Source: Neospora caninum Liverpool (Eukaryota > Apicomplexa > Conoidasida > Eucoccidiorida > Sarcocystidae). Taken from it: DNA of 64,000 nucleotides. The stretch lies in NCBI RefSeq assembly GCF_000208865.1, contig NC_018395.1, positions 4,884,839 through 4,948,838 on the forward strand, written 5' to 3'. Positions 1 through 10,081 of the stretch are shown here, piece after piece. The position numbers were made by a program, and so were the translations under genes. The notes under the pieces were generated by a model. The model was not told the origin of the DNA. It was given only the letters and a program-made list of their open reading frames with translations, and made no database searches. How positions within the stretch are numbered: position 1 is the stretch's first letter; the number at the start of each line of letters is the position of its first letter.

Positions 1-342
1 CCGGTCACGAGTTCCTTGTACGTCCTCTGAGTTGTCTTCACGATTGGATCAAGCATCCACTGTTTTGGTGCCGTGTTTGCACCCTTTGTCGATTGTCGCA
101 TTTTAAACCTGGATGCCCTACGGCGTCGTCCAGCTGTGAGAGGTCGTGGAGGCGTCAGCAGCAATCTCCTTCATCCCACAAGGTTCGGAGACGGCGCTGA
201 GAAAAGGGGCATTCTTACAAAGCATTGTTTCCTTGACAGGTCAGACGGCTTGGCAAAATAGGATCCGAGGACCGTATCAGTGGAAGCGGTCTGCTGCGTG
301 TGATTACAGCCAGTACCACTTTCGAGGAAATAGAACAAGAAA
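1..342 (+). other. 5' flank / probable 5' UTR of the SR-factor gene
   Basis: No conserved coding sequence is seen here. Two short open frames overlap the region but neither resembles a protein family. It lies immediately upstream of the SR-factor start and probably holds its leader, possibly with a 5' UTR intron. Confidence 0.4.
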
Positions 343-2085
343 ATGGCGACGGGATGCTCACTGTTGATTCGAAACCTTTGTTTCGAGACCTCGCCAGATA
401 GGGTGCGTCAGATTTTCGAAAAGTTCGGACGCGTCCGAGACGTGTACCTTCCTCTGGACCATTTCACCAAACGCCCAAGGTGAGGAATCATTAGAGGACC
501 ACAGGTGAAGACAGCTCCTGAGGCAGGTATCCATACCTCATCAGTGCAACTGCATGATTCTGTTCGAGAAGACGTCGCAGGATTTACCTCCACTGTGCCG
601 ATATGCGCGTAATGAAGTAGAGCCTCAGACATAGTCGTATATACAAACGCGCGTTGTACGTGCCGTACGGAGATTGTTGGCGGAGGCAGGGCGAGCGGGG
701 GCAGAGCGTAGTGGTACTTTCTGAGTAGAACCGGACAGAAGTGCCAAGAAGCTCTCGCTGCAAACACTCGTGTTTACAGCGACCGTTTCTCGAACAAAAC
801 GTTCTTTTGTTTAAAAGTGCTACCAGACAAGCTGAGCGCTTCGCAACGCTTTTTACGCCTGGTATGTATGGATGATACTCGACTCTTCTATGGTTTAACC
901 GCTACTGCAAAACGTATCCAGTGTAAAGCTTGAGCGTAATGCTGAGTTTTCTCTCGCTGTTAATACGAGTGAGAACGCGGGGACAGTGAGGAGTCATGAG
1001 GATCAGAGATGAGGACCGTCACTGCGTTTTTCTTTACTCTATATGCGTCCAGGGGGTTCGGTTTCGTTGAGTTCTACGAAGAGGCTGCAGCGCAAGAGGC
1101 GATGCGCGAGATGGATAGGACCATGATCGACGGAAACGAGGTGTACGTCATCATCGCCCAAGACCGACGGAAATCGGTATGTCCAACAACGCAGGATTCT
1201 TGTACAGGGTCTCGATGGCTCTATAGCAGAAAACCCCTCCTTTGTGTAAGGGGTATCCTCCTTTGTGTATGTGGTCCCTCCTTTGTGTATGGCCTGGCAT
1301 GTCTACAGCCGGAGACGATGCGACGTCACCTGGAACAGACAAGACGTGGCGGCGGGTAAGTGAAGGACGTGACCTTCTGAGTCCCTACTTCTCCTTCTTG
1401 CCTAGTTGCGCCAGGAGGAACTTTGGATGTGATGGAGATGACGTCTCCCTTGAGTCGGTTTGAGTTATACCAACGAGAATGTGCGTTTTTGAAAGAGACA
1501 TTTGTTTCCATTCAATATCAAAAAGCAAGGTCTGTTGCGCATTGCGTTCGGTTGAATCAGAGCCTTCCCCAGAGTCGGAGTGTCTGGGCATGACCGACGT
1601 GACAAAGGCTGAAGAAGCGTCAACGGAGGAGAGTCTAGAGGAAGCGTTAAAGTTGTGTGTGCTGGAGCAGCGAGTACGGGGGAGGACTCCATCGGCCCTA
1701 TGCAGCCCGGATCTAATGTGAAGATGGCACTGTACAGCTGTACAACGGGCGGGGGGGGGGTCTCTTTTTTGTGGTATGTCACGGGGTGCGGCTGTGGTCC
1801 TGACTCCTGTTTGTTGCATGCTGTATCACGGGAGCGTGTGCTATTTGCTGTAACCTCAGACCTGAGAGAGATGTTCGTCGACGGGACGATTTCCGAGGAG
1901 GACGTGGTTATGCTCGGGGAGACATCCGAGAAGTGGATATTCGATACGCGGAAGCAAATGGGATGGGTCCAGGTGCTTGGGGCCCTGGCGCAAGCACTCG
2001 AGGATACCCCCCCATGGGTCGTCGGAGTCGATCGCCGCGCGCACGGGGAAGGAGAAGTCACTCCAGAGAATACGAGTATGGCTAG
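343..2085 (+). CDS. SR-type splicing factor with one RRM (SC35/SRSF10-like), four exons
   Basis: Exons are 343-479, 1053-1176, 1309-1355 and 1860-2085, with GT donors and AG acceptors and reading phase kept at each junction; the product is 177 aa. The start codon sits in a good context (AAAATGG). Residues about 6-85 form an RNA-recognition motif: RNP2 reads LLIRNL and RNP1, created across the first splice junction, reads RGFGFVEF. The following stretch AQDRRKSPETM matches the RRM-to-RS linker of SRSF10/SC35-like proteins. The tail starts Arg/Asp-rich, then Gly-rich, and ends in a short RS region (RRSRSPRARGRRSHSREYEYG). The family binds exonic RNA and recruits spliceosome components in the nucleus, with the RS region phosphorylated by SR kinases. 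The RS tail is short for the family. A possible donor at 2076 (GA/GTATGG) could splice to Arg-rich sequence near 2220-2340, so the C-terminus is less certain than the RRM. Confidence 0.85.
1236..1289 (+). repeat. Three copies of a 13-nt C/T-rich motif in intron 2 of the SR gene
   Basis: CCTCCTTTGTGTA occurs at 1236-1248, 1257-1269 and 1277-1289, about 20 nt apart, ending about 20 nt before the exon 3 acceptor at 1308. The position suggests a pyrimidine-rich tract that could affect acceptor choice; that role is inferred. Confidence 0.7.
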
Positions 2086-5000
2086 TACACCTGGAAAGCA
2101 TATCGTGTTTGAAGAACGCCTGAAAGAGATTGCAATGCTTTCGACGAAGGTGCCCAGAAACACGATGCCTGTGTGCCTCGAGTCTGTTTGGTGTTTGAAG
2201 TGTCGGCTAGAGGTTGTCGAAGAGCAAGGCAGAAGACGAAGACAAAGACGTACCGGAGTGTCAGCTTTCCTTATGAGTCGAAGAGAGAAAGAAGAGACGA
2301 GGCTGTTCTGGAAGTGACCAGTAGAAAGAGGCAGAGAGCGGGAAGCTGAGAGAAGAACGAATCAAGCCTTCGCCGAGGAGAGGAGGCAGCGCGCGTCAGA
2401 GGTGTCCACCTGGTGTTATCAGAGTATACACGGATATACGTTGGCAGCCGCATGCAACGGTCGTTGCCGCTGGCAAAGCGAGGCAGGTGACAAGCTTCGT
2501 TTTTATTAGAGAGCAGCCTGAGGACGAGCCTTTTCCAAATTTGACCGGGGAGGCGGAGGCCGCCGAGAAGGCTGGGGGGCGACCGCATACCGGGAAAAGG
2601 ACACAGAGAATAGGTCGAGAGGTGGAGGAAGTCACTTGCAGCTGAAGTCACCACTGACAGGCGTCGAGCATAAGAGCAGCACACAGAAGACAGAACAACC
2701 AGCAAAAACACCCCACGAGATGTCCAGGAAGCACAGAGGACTGAGCTAATGGGGAGGCACAAGTGGAAAAAAAATTCGAGAGGCCTCGCAGACGCCACGC
2801 TAAAGTGCCCGGAGACACTGAAGAAGGGAAAGAGATATCGAAATACCGGACGAAGTATCTTCAGTCTTTTCTCGCTGCCTTATATGTAAGGAACACGGCT
2901 CTTTCTCGCTCCAGGCACGTTGTTGCCGATGCATAGCAGAGCCAACCTCCGCCTCTCGCGTCGTCTGGTCTGCGCTTGACCTCGACTTCAGGAAATGTGG
3001 CGCGTGGAAAGCGATTCACAGTTTTGCGTCATCTCTATGGAGGCGGCAGTCTGATATTTCTCTGCCAATCGGCTGCCTGCTACACGGGGTCTTCTTTTGG
3101 CCTCGAGAGACGGCTTAGGATTCAGGAACCTCATACGTGCTGTTTTCTTGGTTCCTGTGCCTGTGTGTCGCAGCGGTCCCCGGTATCGGCGCGATGGCTA
3201 CGACAGGCCACGATACGATAGAGGTCCTCATGACGGTTACTCCAGGACATACCGGGGGCGCTCCCGTTCTCGATGATCCCCGGTTTGTTGCGTTGTTCCT
3301 TGCCGTGTGCGATGTTGTGTTTAGCGTTTAAAAGTGACGTTCTCTCCAGGAGCTGTATAACTTGGGATGCAGGAGCTGTGTTGTTTTGCTGTCTCCTCTC
3401 CATGCTACATCTACTTCGTCTAACATGCTGCTGGTGTCCACCAGCGTTTGAGGGGAGAGCACGCAGTCAGTAACTGGCGGCTCGCTAACAAAAAAGGTTC
3501 ATTTCCACTCTATTTTCATGCCACCCTGGTGTCTACAGTGTCGCGACTTTTTGCAATTTTGCCCGTTGGAGACAGACGTGTGTCAAATAGATACGTCCAT
3601 TGTTCTCCTTCAACGAGGGAGTCGTTGTATATTGGACGCTCTGTCTCGCTCGGAGTTTCCAGCTGTTCGACGTCAGCGTGCGGCCACCCGCGTGCACCCT
3701 GTATACGTACTCGAATGGACACTTTATCAAGTGGAACGAGCGCTCCTTCTGGAGCAGACCCACTTCACAAAAAAACGAAAGCGTGGGAGGACTGCCAGTG
3801 TGCGGTTCGGTCTGGGAAAGGCAAAGCGGCGGGGCGCCCAGGAGAATCGGAGACGCACCATTAAATTTGCAGAGCTTGGCATAACCGTGTATTCTCAGGA
3901 AATAATCATTCCCGTGAGTAGTAGGGGTTAGATGACATACAGCCGCTCCAGCGGACACCAGGAAACTGAGCAGCAGTATGCTCAGCTTTCCAGTACATGG
4001 CAGTCGCCTCCACGCAAACCGTGTCGCTTGTTGGTTGAACAGAGCGTCTAGCTTGTGGAAGCAATTCGATCTGTAAGTAGAGGTGTGCATTTGCAGTGTC
4101 AGTGTCTGCGGCTATAAGAGTTGGGTAGCATGCATTTGAATTGCGGACAGGAGCTGGAAATAATGCAGCGTGGACACTACTGCGGCATCGCGACGTCAGT
4201 CAATCCTAATCCTAGCACACTTCTATTCCGCAAGTTCGTCGAACTGATTTGCCTAAGCAATCCAAATCTAATGCGGTTAAATAGGCAACACCACACTGCG
4301 CACATTCTTCCGGTGTGAAGTAGGCGTGCTACCGACGACGCACGAAGCTGCAGCTTTGTGGTCCTCTGGGCCAAAACCGAATGCAAACACGTTGGAGGTC
4401 GAGAATTAACGCGGGAGAAGCGCCTCTTTTGTCTATCATATGTAGCGACTCCTTCAATTGCTGGGGTTTCCGCAGGAATTAAACGAACAATCATTCAGAC
4501 AGCTGTACCTCAGCCCAAGACTCACTTGGTATCCCAACTCGATCGTGCAATTCTCTCACGCACGATTCTACTCCGTTACGGCCCGCAAATATCTGACCTT
4601 TTCGTGGGTCGTGAGATGCTTCTGGAAACGTCACAGTATATGTGGTGTAATGCGGTTATGCTAAGTAGTATGGAGAGGTTACACGCGCCGCGTTAGGCCA
4701 CGCCGTCGTTAACCGGCCTCTATGGAAACATCGTAAATAATTAATCTGGTGATTCTTAACAAGCATCTTTTAACAGGTCGCGATTCCTCGGGTGGACACC
4801 GAACGTAACTGTCTGGGGAGATCGGAGCTATAACCCTGTATGTCTTCCTGCCACGATAACAGCGCCCGCGATGGTCCGGAACCATTCCCCCTTGACGAAG
4901 CACGTGACGGTGCTGCGTAGGAAATTTGATAAAAGTTACTGCTAACAGCCAAGCGATTCAGAGCACCCGCCGGCGTCAAAGGGAGACCTAGAATGCGCCC

Positions 5001-5566
5001 GATGTCTCTGAAGAAAAGCGCATTTCTCTATTTGTCTGAGTATCGTTGGACATTCTAGCGAATCCCGTGAACTTTCTTGCCCGGTATGTCTTCCGGGGCC
5101 CGCATGCAACCAACAAGAGCATTCCTTGCATGCAGCTTTGGACAGCAGGTGCCGATGTTGCTTGCACAGGCACAAGAAATTGTCCTTGGCTTACCCAGTG
5201 ATCCGGTCATGGAAGCGGAAACACCAAACGCCAAAAAACGCGTGGGAGACGCTTCACGCTGGCTACCCTTGAAATGCAGCGGACCGCGGGCGCCAGCCCA
5301 CTAGCGATCCACGGTTTACAAAGGTGGTTTACCAGTTTATTGGCGACAAGGCACCCGTCTGTGCCTCTATGGGATTCATGTCGCGAATCAGCTGATCTGG
5401 CAGTATATTTGGTCTGAGTCTGTTTCGGGCGTGGTTTCGGTGTTGTCGTGCGCGCAGCTCAGCACTGGAAAGCTAGGGAGGGCTGGAAGTGTATGTCACG
5501 GGCTCTGAGGTTGGTGTGCACGGATCTTACAGCAAGAGAAGAGAATCGAACTCAACTTTTTTCTCA
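2086..5566. other. Gene-poor stretch; SR-factor 3' UTR at its left end
   Basis: Open frames here (up to 185 codons on the minus strand at 3533-4090 and 175 codons at 2271-2798) lack recognisable domains and overlap equally long frames on the other strand. The first several hundred bases probably hold the 3' UTR of the SR gene. I see no gene that can be supported. The 3533-4090 minus frame has one hydrophobic run, the only protein-like trait noticed. Confidence 0.4.
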
Positions 5567-7129
5567 ATGGTCGGCCCCAGTATATCCGTGCTTTCTGCCC
5601 TTCCCCGGCAGAGCGGCCACTTTTGGGTGGACACACGCAAGGCACTGTATCGTCCGTTTCTAGTTGCGCGGAAGGGAGCATATCGACTTCTTTGTGGTCA
5701 GCCTGAACTCCGGTTCTCCTCCCAGATAGCTTCTGAGGAGCTCTGCACGTCGGACGCAGGATCTCGCTTCAGCTGCGATGACGAGTCACTTGTGGAGTCG
5801 CGCTGCAGGCTCGAGGCATGCTGGGGGTTCGGCCACGAAGTCGGGGCCGCGTGTGCGTTTCCCCCAGTACCCACTCCTGCAGGTCGCGTCGACGGCAGAC
5901 GGGAAGTAAACTCTTCCAGCTGTCCGTATTCTTCCAATCAGCGAACTTGTAGCCTCACTTCACGCGATGGCGCTCCTCCACATGCTGGGGCCGTCCGTCG
6001 GACGCATTTGAGCGGGAATCCTTCTCTTCGGTCGGTGATCCTTCGTGGTCCAGCTGTGTCAATGACAGGCCCAGAAGGTGACTGTTTGACGCTTCATCCA
6101 TCACGGGAGGGGTTCGGTCGGACGGCGAGACGACTCTTATTGCCGGGAGCGCATAGACGTTGCTGCGGAGCTGCACGCGTGTCTACGCTGGCAGCGAATA
6201 CACCTGCAATGTCTGCTTCAGGCCTGCTGAACACATGTGACCCATTTTCACACCTTTCTTGGGGCATTGTCTCTTCCCGGGCTGTCCCCCCGTCTCGCGC
6301 CCGCTGTTTCGCGTCGCACGCTGTATCTTGTACCGCAAGTTCGACGTCTAACGACCGATCCCTTAAATTGGTTTTTCGCGACTCTGCCGCTCCTTCTAAA
6401 GGAGGATGGTCTACTAGTTTGGAACAATATCCCTCTACTCGCTATGCTATCCCTCTCTTCTATCCACACCATTTACCTGTTTCTACAATACCATCTCATA
6501 GAACCTGGGGATCCGCAACTTCCCATCTGGATCGACCTCTATATGCGAGCGACAAAGGCCTTGACAACTTCCCCCACCTCTGCCAGGGGCTCGCCGACGT
6601 TACTGCGTCCTCCTTGTCGCTCCCGTTCCCCGATTTTGAGGAGCGATCATCGATGCTGCTGAGCGGCCTCGGTGCCCCCACCGCGTACTCGTCAGACGCA
6701 GTTGACGAAAGCGGCACGTCTGGTGGTGCAGTGCTGAACGTTTTGCGGGCGCTGAGGCAGAGTAATACGTTTTGTGCGACTGAGACTGTTCCAGTGGGAG
6801 GAACGATGCCTTTTGCGCCGCTGGGAGGAACGATGCCTTTTGCGCCGCTGGGAGGAACGATGCCTTTTGCGCCGCTGGGAGGAACGATGCCTTTTGCGCC
6901 GCTGGGAGGAACGATGCCTTTTGCGCCGCTGGGAGGAACGATGCCTTTTGCGCCGCTGGGAGGAACGATGCCTTTTGCGCCGCTGGGAGGAACGATGCCA
7001 CTTGTGCCGCCTGGAGGTCCTCCCGTTCCGCTGTTGCTGCGATGGCGGCCGAAGAAGAGTTACAAAAAGAGGACGATGGGGTTGCCGTCGACGAAAGCAC
7101 GTAGACGGTGGGCGCAAATGCGGCGGTGA
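5567..7129 (+). CDS. Hypothetical Ser/Pro-rich protein with eight tandem 9-residue repeats
   Basis: A long open frame runs from about 5489; the first in-frame ATG is at 5567, giving 520 aa ending in a TGA at 7127-7129. The N-terminal 400 residues are Ser/Arg/Leu-rich without a recognised domain. Near the C-terminus lies a repeat array of the unit LGGTMPFAP (eight copies, the last changed to LGGTMPLVP), then a Lys/Arg-rich end. I do not recognise a family. The length of uninterrupted frame in roughly 50% GC sequence supports coding, but the true start may lie in an upstream exon. The minisatellite keeps the minus strand open too, which weakens the argument near the 3' end. Confidence 0.4.
   Translation: MVGPSISVLSALPRQSGHFWVDTRKALYRPFLVARKGAYRLLCGQPELRFSSQIASEELCTSDAGSRFSCDDESLVESRCRLEACWGFGHEVGAACAFPPVPTPAGRVDGRREVNSSSCPYSSNQRTCSLTSRDGAPPHAGAVRRTHLSGNPSLRSVILRGPAVSMTGPEGDCLTLHPSREGFGRTARRLLLPGAHRRCCGAARVSTLAANTPAMSASGLLNTCDPFSHLSWGIVSSRAVPPSRARCFASHAVSCTASSTSNDRSLKLVFRDSAAPSKGGWSTSLEQYPSTRYAIPLFYPHHLPVSTIPSHRTWGSATSHLDRPLYASDKGLDNFPHLCQGLADVTASSLSLPFPDFEERSSMLLSGLGAPTAYSSDAVDESGTSGGAVLNVLRALRQSNTFCATETVPVGGTMPFAPLGGTMPFAPLGGTMPFAPLGGTMPFAPLGGTMPFAPLGGTMPFAPLGGTMPFAPLGGTMPLVPPGGPPVPLLLRWRPKKSYKKRTMGLPSTKARRRWAQMRR
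6794..7009 (+). repeat. 27-bp minisatellite, eight units
   Basis: Eight head-to-tail units of 27 bp start at 6794. Units 2-7 are identical, unit 1 differs by one base (GTG for CTG) and unit 8 (6983-7009) has diverged near its end. In the plus-strand ORF each unit encodes LGGTMPFAP. All six reading frames through the array are free of stops. Near-identity indicates recent expansion. Confidence 0.95.
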
Positions 7130-9235
7130 CGAGCAGGTCGGTTCGTTCTCGTCTGTGAAACATCTCGTACGGGCAGAGCGTGTGTTCGCCATCCGTTCTG
7201 TCATGATACCAGTCGCTGCTGACTCTCAGCAACGGAATCTTTTTGTTCCACAAACTTTGTCGTCGACGTCCGAAAGGATAACCCTTTTTGCGATTGTCTT
7301 CGTGGCCGGCGTTTCGGACATTCGACACGTACGCCAAGACTCCTCAAGGAGGCGTTGGCCGCCCGACAAGAGTGGACGTGAACTCAAAGACTCGGTGTTG
7401 CAACATACTTTGCACTATATCTATCCTAGCTTCAGGGGAAAAGCACCAGCCGTTGCTTACTTGAATGGGAGACTGATCACGTTTATTAAAGAATGACGAT
7501 TGCATGCCCACCAGCGCTTGAACATGTTGAAAGGGTGTGTTAGGGATCACTCAGTAATTCTTTTATTGTCACGGCACTCCACGGGATAGAACGCTGTGCA
7601 GTTTGACTGCACTAAAGTACAAGTATCCACTGTTCACTTGGAATGTTTTTGGTGGCTGCTCCGTTGCTGTGTAGAGGGTGCCTATGACTCCAGATGTTTG
7701 TCAGAGTATCACCGCGTACCCTGGGGCGCCATTCTGTGTTGGTTTAGCTGCTGGGTTTTAGAATCCTGCTGCCGGATAGTGTCTTCGCCGCCTGGTGGCT
7801 GCGGCGCTTGGCCGACGCCGACTTTAGGACTTTCATGCGTAGTTAAGCAGGACGGTAAAGCTGGAAACAGAGACTTATCCATATAAGAAGCATCCGACAC
7901 TCCCGGACCCGTGAAACCGTTCTGCATCGACTGCCCTGTATCGTCGGCAGTAGGTTCAAAGACGAGTCTTCATTGTTCGTTCCACGTACGCAGATAATCG
8001 ATGATCTGCTTACCGTGGAATCTGCCTATGATCTGCATTAATTGATGAGGCACGGGGGAAAGCTTATTATCCCCGGATAAATTTCTATCCGTTCAGCGGC
8101 ACTCCAGCCACGATATCTGCGAGGGGGGAGAAGCCCATACACATACCAGTAAGATACGATCCAGCTAGACTTTACTGCTAGACAAGTCAATCGCGTGCCG
8201 TCCCGTTTATACGTAAATTGATACCGGTGTGTACGGAGGACGGCACCTAGCTACCTGGAATTTCGGGGAGTTGTTGTAGTCTGTGTGTGAAGAGGATGAG
8301 CCCTTAACGAAAAGGAACCGAATGACAGGAAAATGTTATGAAGGTGCGTCGCAGCACAGTTGGCGACACCCGATGAACACATGTTGGATGTAAAAGAGAA
8401 ATCAAGTGTGTTTTTTGACCACACCTCTACCGGCATAGACCCACCCGAATCTGTGCTCTGAAGCGGGGCACATCTTTCGAGTGTGAGCAACAACTAGAGT
8501 TTGACTGACGTGTTGTGTTTTTTGACATTGTCACAATAGCAGAAGGGCAACAGGGGTCCAGGTTTGCAGCCGCTTCGTAGATTTCGAAGTCGTCGGTTCG
8601 TTTGGTGGAGACAACCGAGAACGGAACTTTATTGTTATCGTTGTTGCCTTGACCTTTACAACGGAAGGCAGAAACATTTTTTTGAACCGCAGTGTAGTTT
8701 TTTGTTCCCTATGAGCCGGATTGACGTTGCTGGATTCCTGCTCTGCAACCTCGCCGGCTTGTGCTAGAAATGCAACGAATTTCAGCACCATTGAATCACC
8801 ATCGACAATCTTTGTACCATACGGCTTTGGCGTTACGTTGCTTTCCTCTACAACGTTTCTTTTCGTCAGCTAATATCTTGCTGAGTACAGTGCGGATCCC
8901 GCATGAAGGGAGGCAGTACAGTTTACACTCCGACTTATTTCAGGCATATAAATGAGACTGTATATCGCCAGGTGCGACCTCCACACTTACAGAAGTCTCT
9001 GGCTGTTTTTTCCTCCGTGGTCGTTTGGTCCCCCTGAAAAGCCCTGACTTTCCAAAAGCACGTTTAAACTCGTGTGACCTCCTTGCCTGCCCGGTTTCCT
9101 CAAGTCAGTCACAGGACCCTATCATTTAGACTTGCATGGCGAACGGATGCCAGGGGGTGGTCTGTAGCGTTTGCTTTACCGTACAGTTGTCCGCTTTCTG
9201 TGTAATCCGTGTGACTTCCAGCTCAGCCTCCTGCC
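7130..9235. other. Stretch without a supportable gene
   Basis: Only short open frames below 100 codons occur on both strands, and none resembles a known family. The left end may contain the 3' UTR of the minisatellite ORF and the right end the leader of the ORF at 9236. Confidence 0.4.
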
Positions 9236-10081
9236 ATGACTGAAGTGCCCCCAGCAGTTGAGGCGACTAGTCAACCGCGAAACAGCATTCTGTCGCGTTG
9301 CTTCGTTTGGTTGCTCAGACGCATACAAGTCAGACCTTCAGAGTCAAAGCACCTGAATATGTCTAATCTTGTTTTCGGGCCGGGGACCCACGCGTCCCCG
9401 ACCGTTGAGCCTAGCAGTCTGTCAGCTTCTCGGTTCCCCGTCAAGGTACCGCGGGAACGGCGTATCTCTGGCTTGTCTGCTCAGCTGTTCAGGACGTCCA
9501 AACCAGGGATATCTGGAGGGGATCGCGCTTTGACAGGTGAACCAAATCAGATTATTCCCGGGACTGTGAAAGCACCTGGGGACGAACCTGTCCTCTCCTT
9601 CCCTAACCCTGATGGAAAAAACTGTGGTCCAAGATCCCCTGGAAGCCGTGTCTCGCGTTTTTCTTCAGTTCGGGCAAAGACACAGTTTGCGGGCTTAAGA
9701 GGTGACGGTCTGCCCAGTCGTCTTTTCTGTATACGGCTGCCTGTCCGACCGCGACGGAGCAGCGCGCCAACGGTGGTTACCCAACACATGACTCGGAATT
9801 TCGAGGGTGGGAGTTACGGCCGGGCAAGTCTAGACGGCATATGGCCATCTCGCTTCAGAACCTGTGCCCAAGGAAAGACAACTAGAAGTAGTAGCTGCAC
9901 AGGGTCTCTGTTTGCCGACGCAACCGAAGGAGAGCTGCGTCTTCCAATTCCTGTCAGACGAACCATCCAAGACGGTCCTCGCGGCCCCAATCTCTCCTTG
10001 CAAGGACTTACACATATAGATGTGAGTTCCCGGGCAGGATTGACTCCCGCCCACGCTGAGGAGACAAACCAAGACATCTGA
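9236..10081 (+). CDS. Hypothetical protein, 281 aa, Ser/Arg/Pro-rich orphan ORF
   Basis: An ATG-initiated frame of 282 codons ends at a TGA at 10079-10081. The product is basic and rich in Ser, Arg, Pro and Gly, with no signal peptide, membrane segment or recognised domain. A possible acceptor (TTCCAGCTCAG) ends nine bases upstream of the ATG in phase, so the ORF could be the last exon of a longer gene or follow a 5' UTR intron. It is much longer than chance frames nearby, but no homology is visible. Confidence 0.4.
   Translation: MTEVPPAVEATSQPRNSILSRCFVWLLRRIQVRPSESKHLNMSNLVFGPGTHASPTVEPSSLSASRFPVKVPRERRISGLSAQLFRTSKPGISGGDRALTGEPNQIIPGTVKAPGDEPVLSFPNPDGKNCGPRSPGSRVSRFSSVRAKTQFAGLRGDGLPSRLFCIRLPVRPRRSSAPTVVTQHMTRNFEGGSYGRASLDGIWPSRFRTCAQGKTTRSSSCTGSLFADATEGELRLPIPVRRTIQDGPRGPNLSLQGLTHIDVSSRAGLTPAHAEETNQDI

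Noticed and set aside
2271..2798. Minus-strand 175-codon frame downstream of the SR gene
   Set aside because: Leu/Ser/Arg-rich antisense of Arg/Glu-rich sequence; probably a shadow of the SR gene 3' region.
3533..4090. Minus-strand 185-codon frame with a hydrophobic stretch resembling a signal anchor
   Set aside because: An equally long frame exists on the plus strand, no family is recognised, and the hydrophobic run is not at the N-terminus.
6600..7337. Minus-strand 245-codon frame through the minisatellite
   Set aside because: Its openness comes largely from the 27-bp repeat, which is stop-free in all frames; the flanks show no protein family. The plus frame is longer and was preferred, with low confidence.
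6774..7496. Plus-strand 240-codon frame with a WEERCLLRR repeat
   Set aside because: Same repeat read in another frame; it depends on the array for its length.
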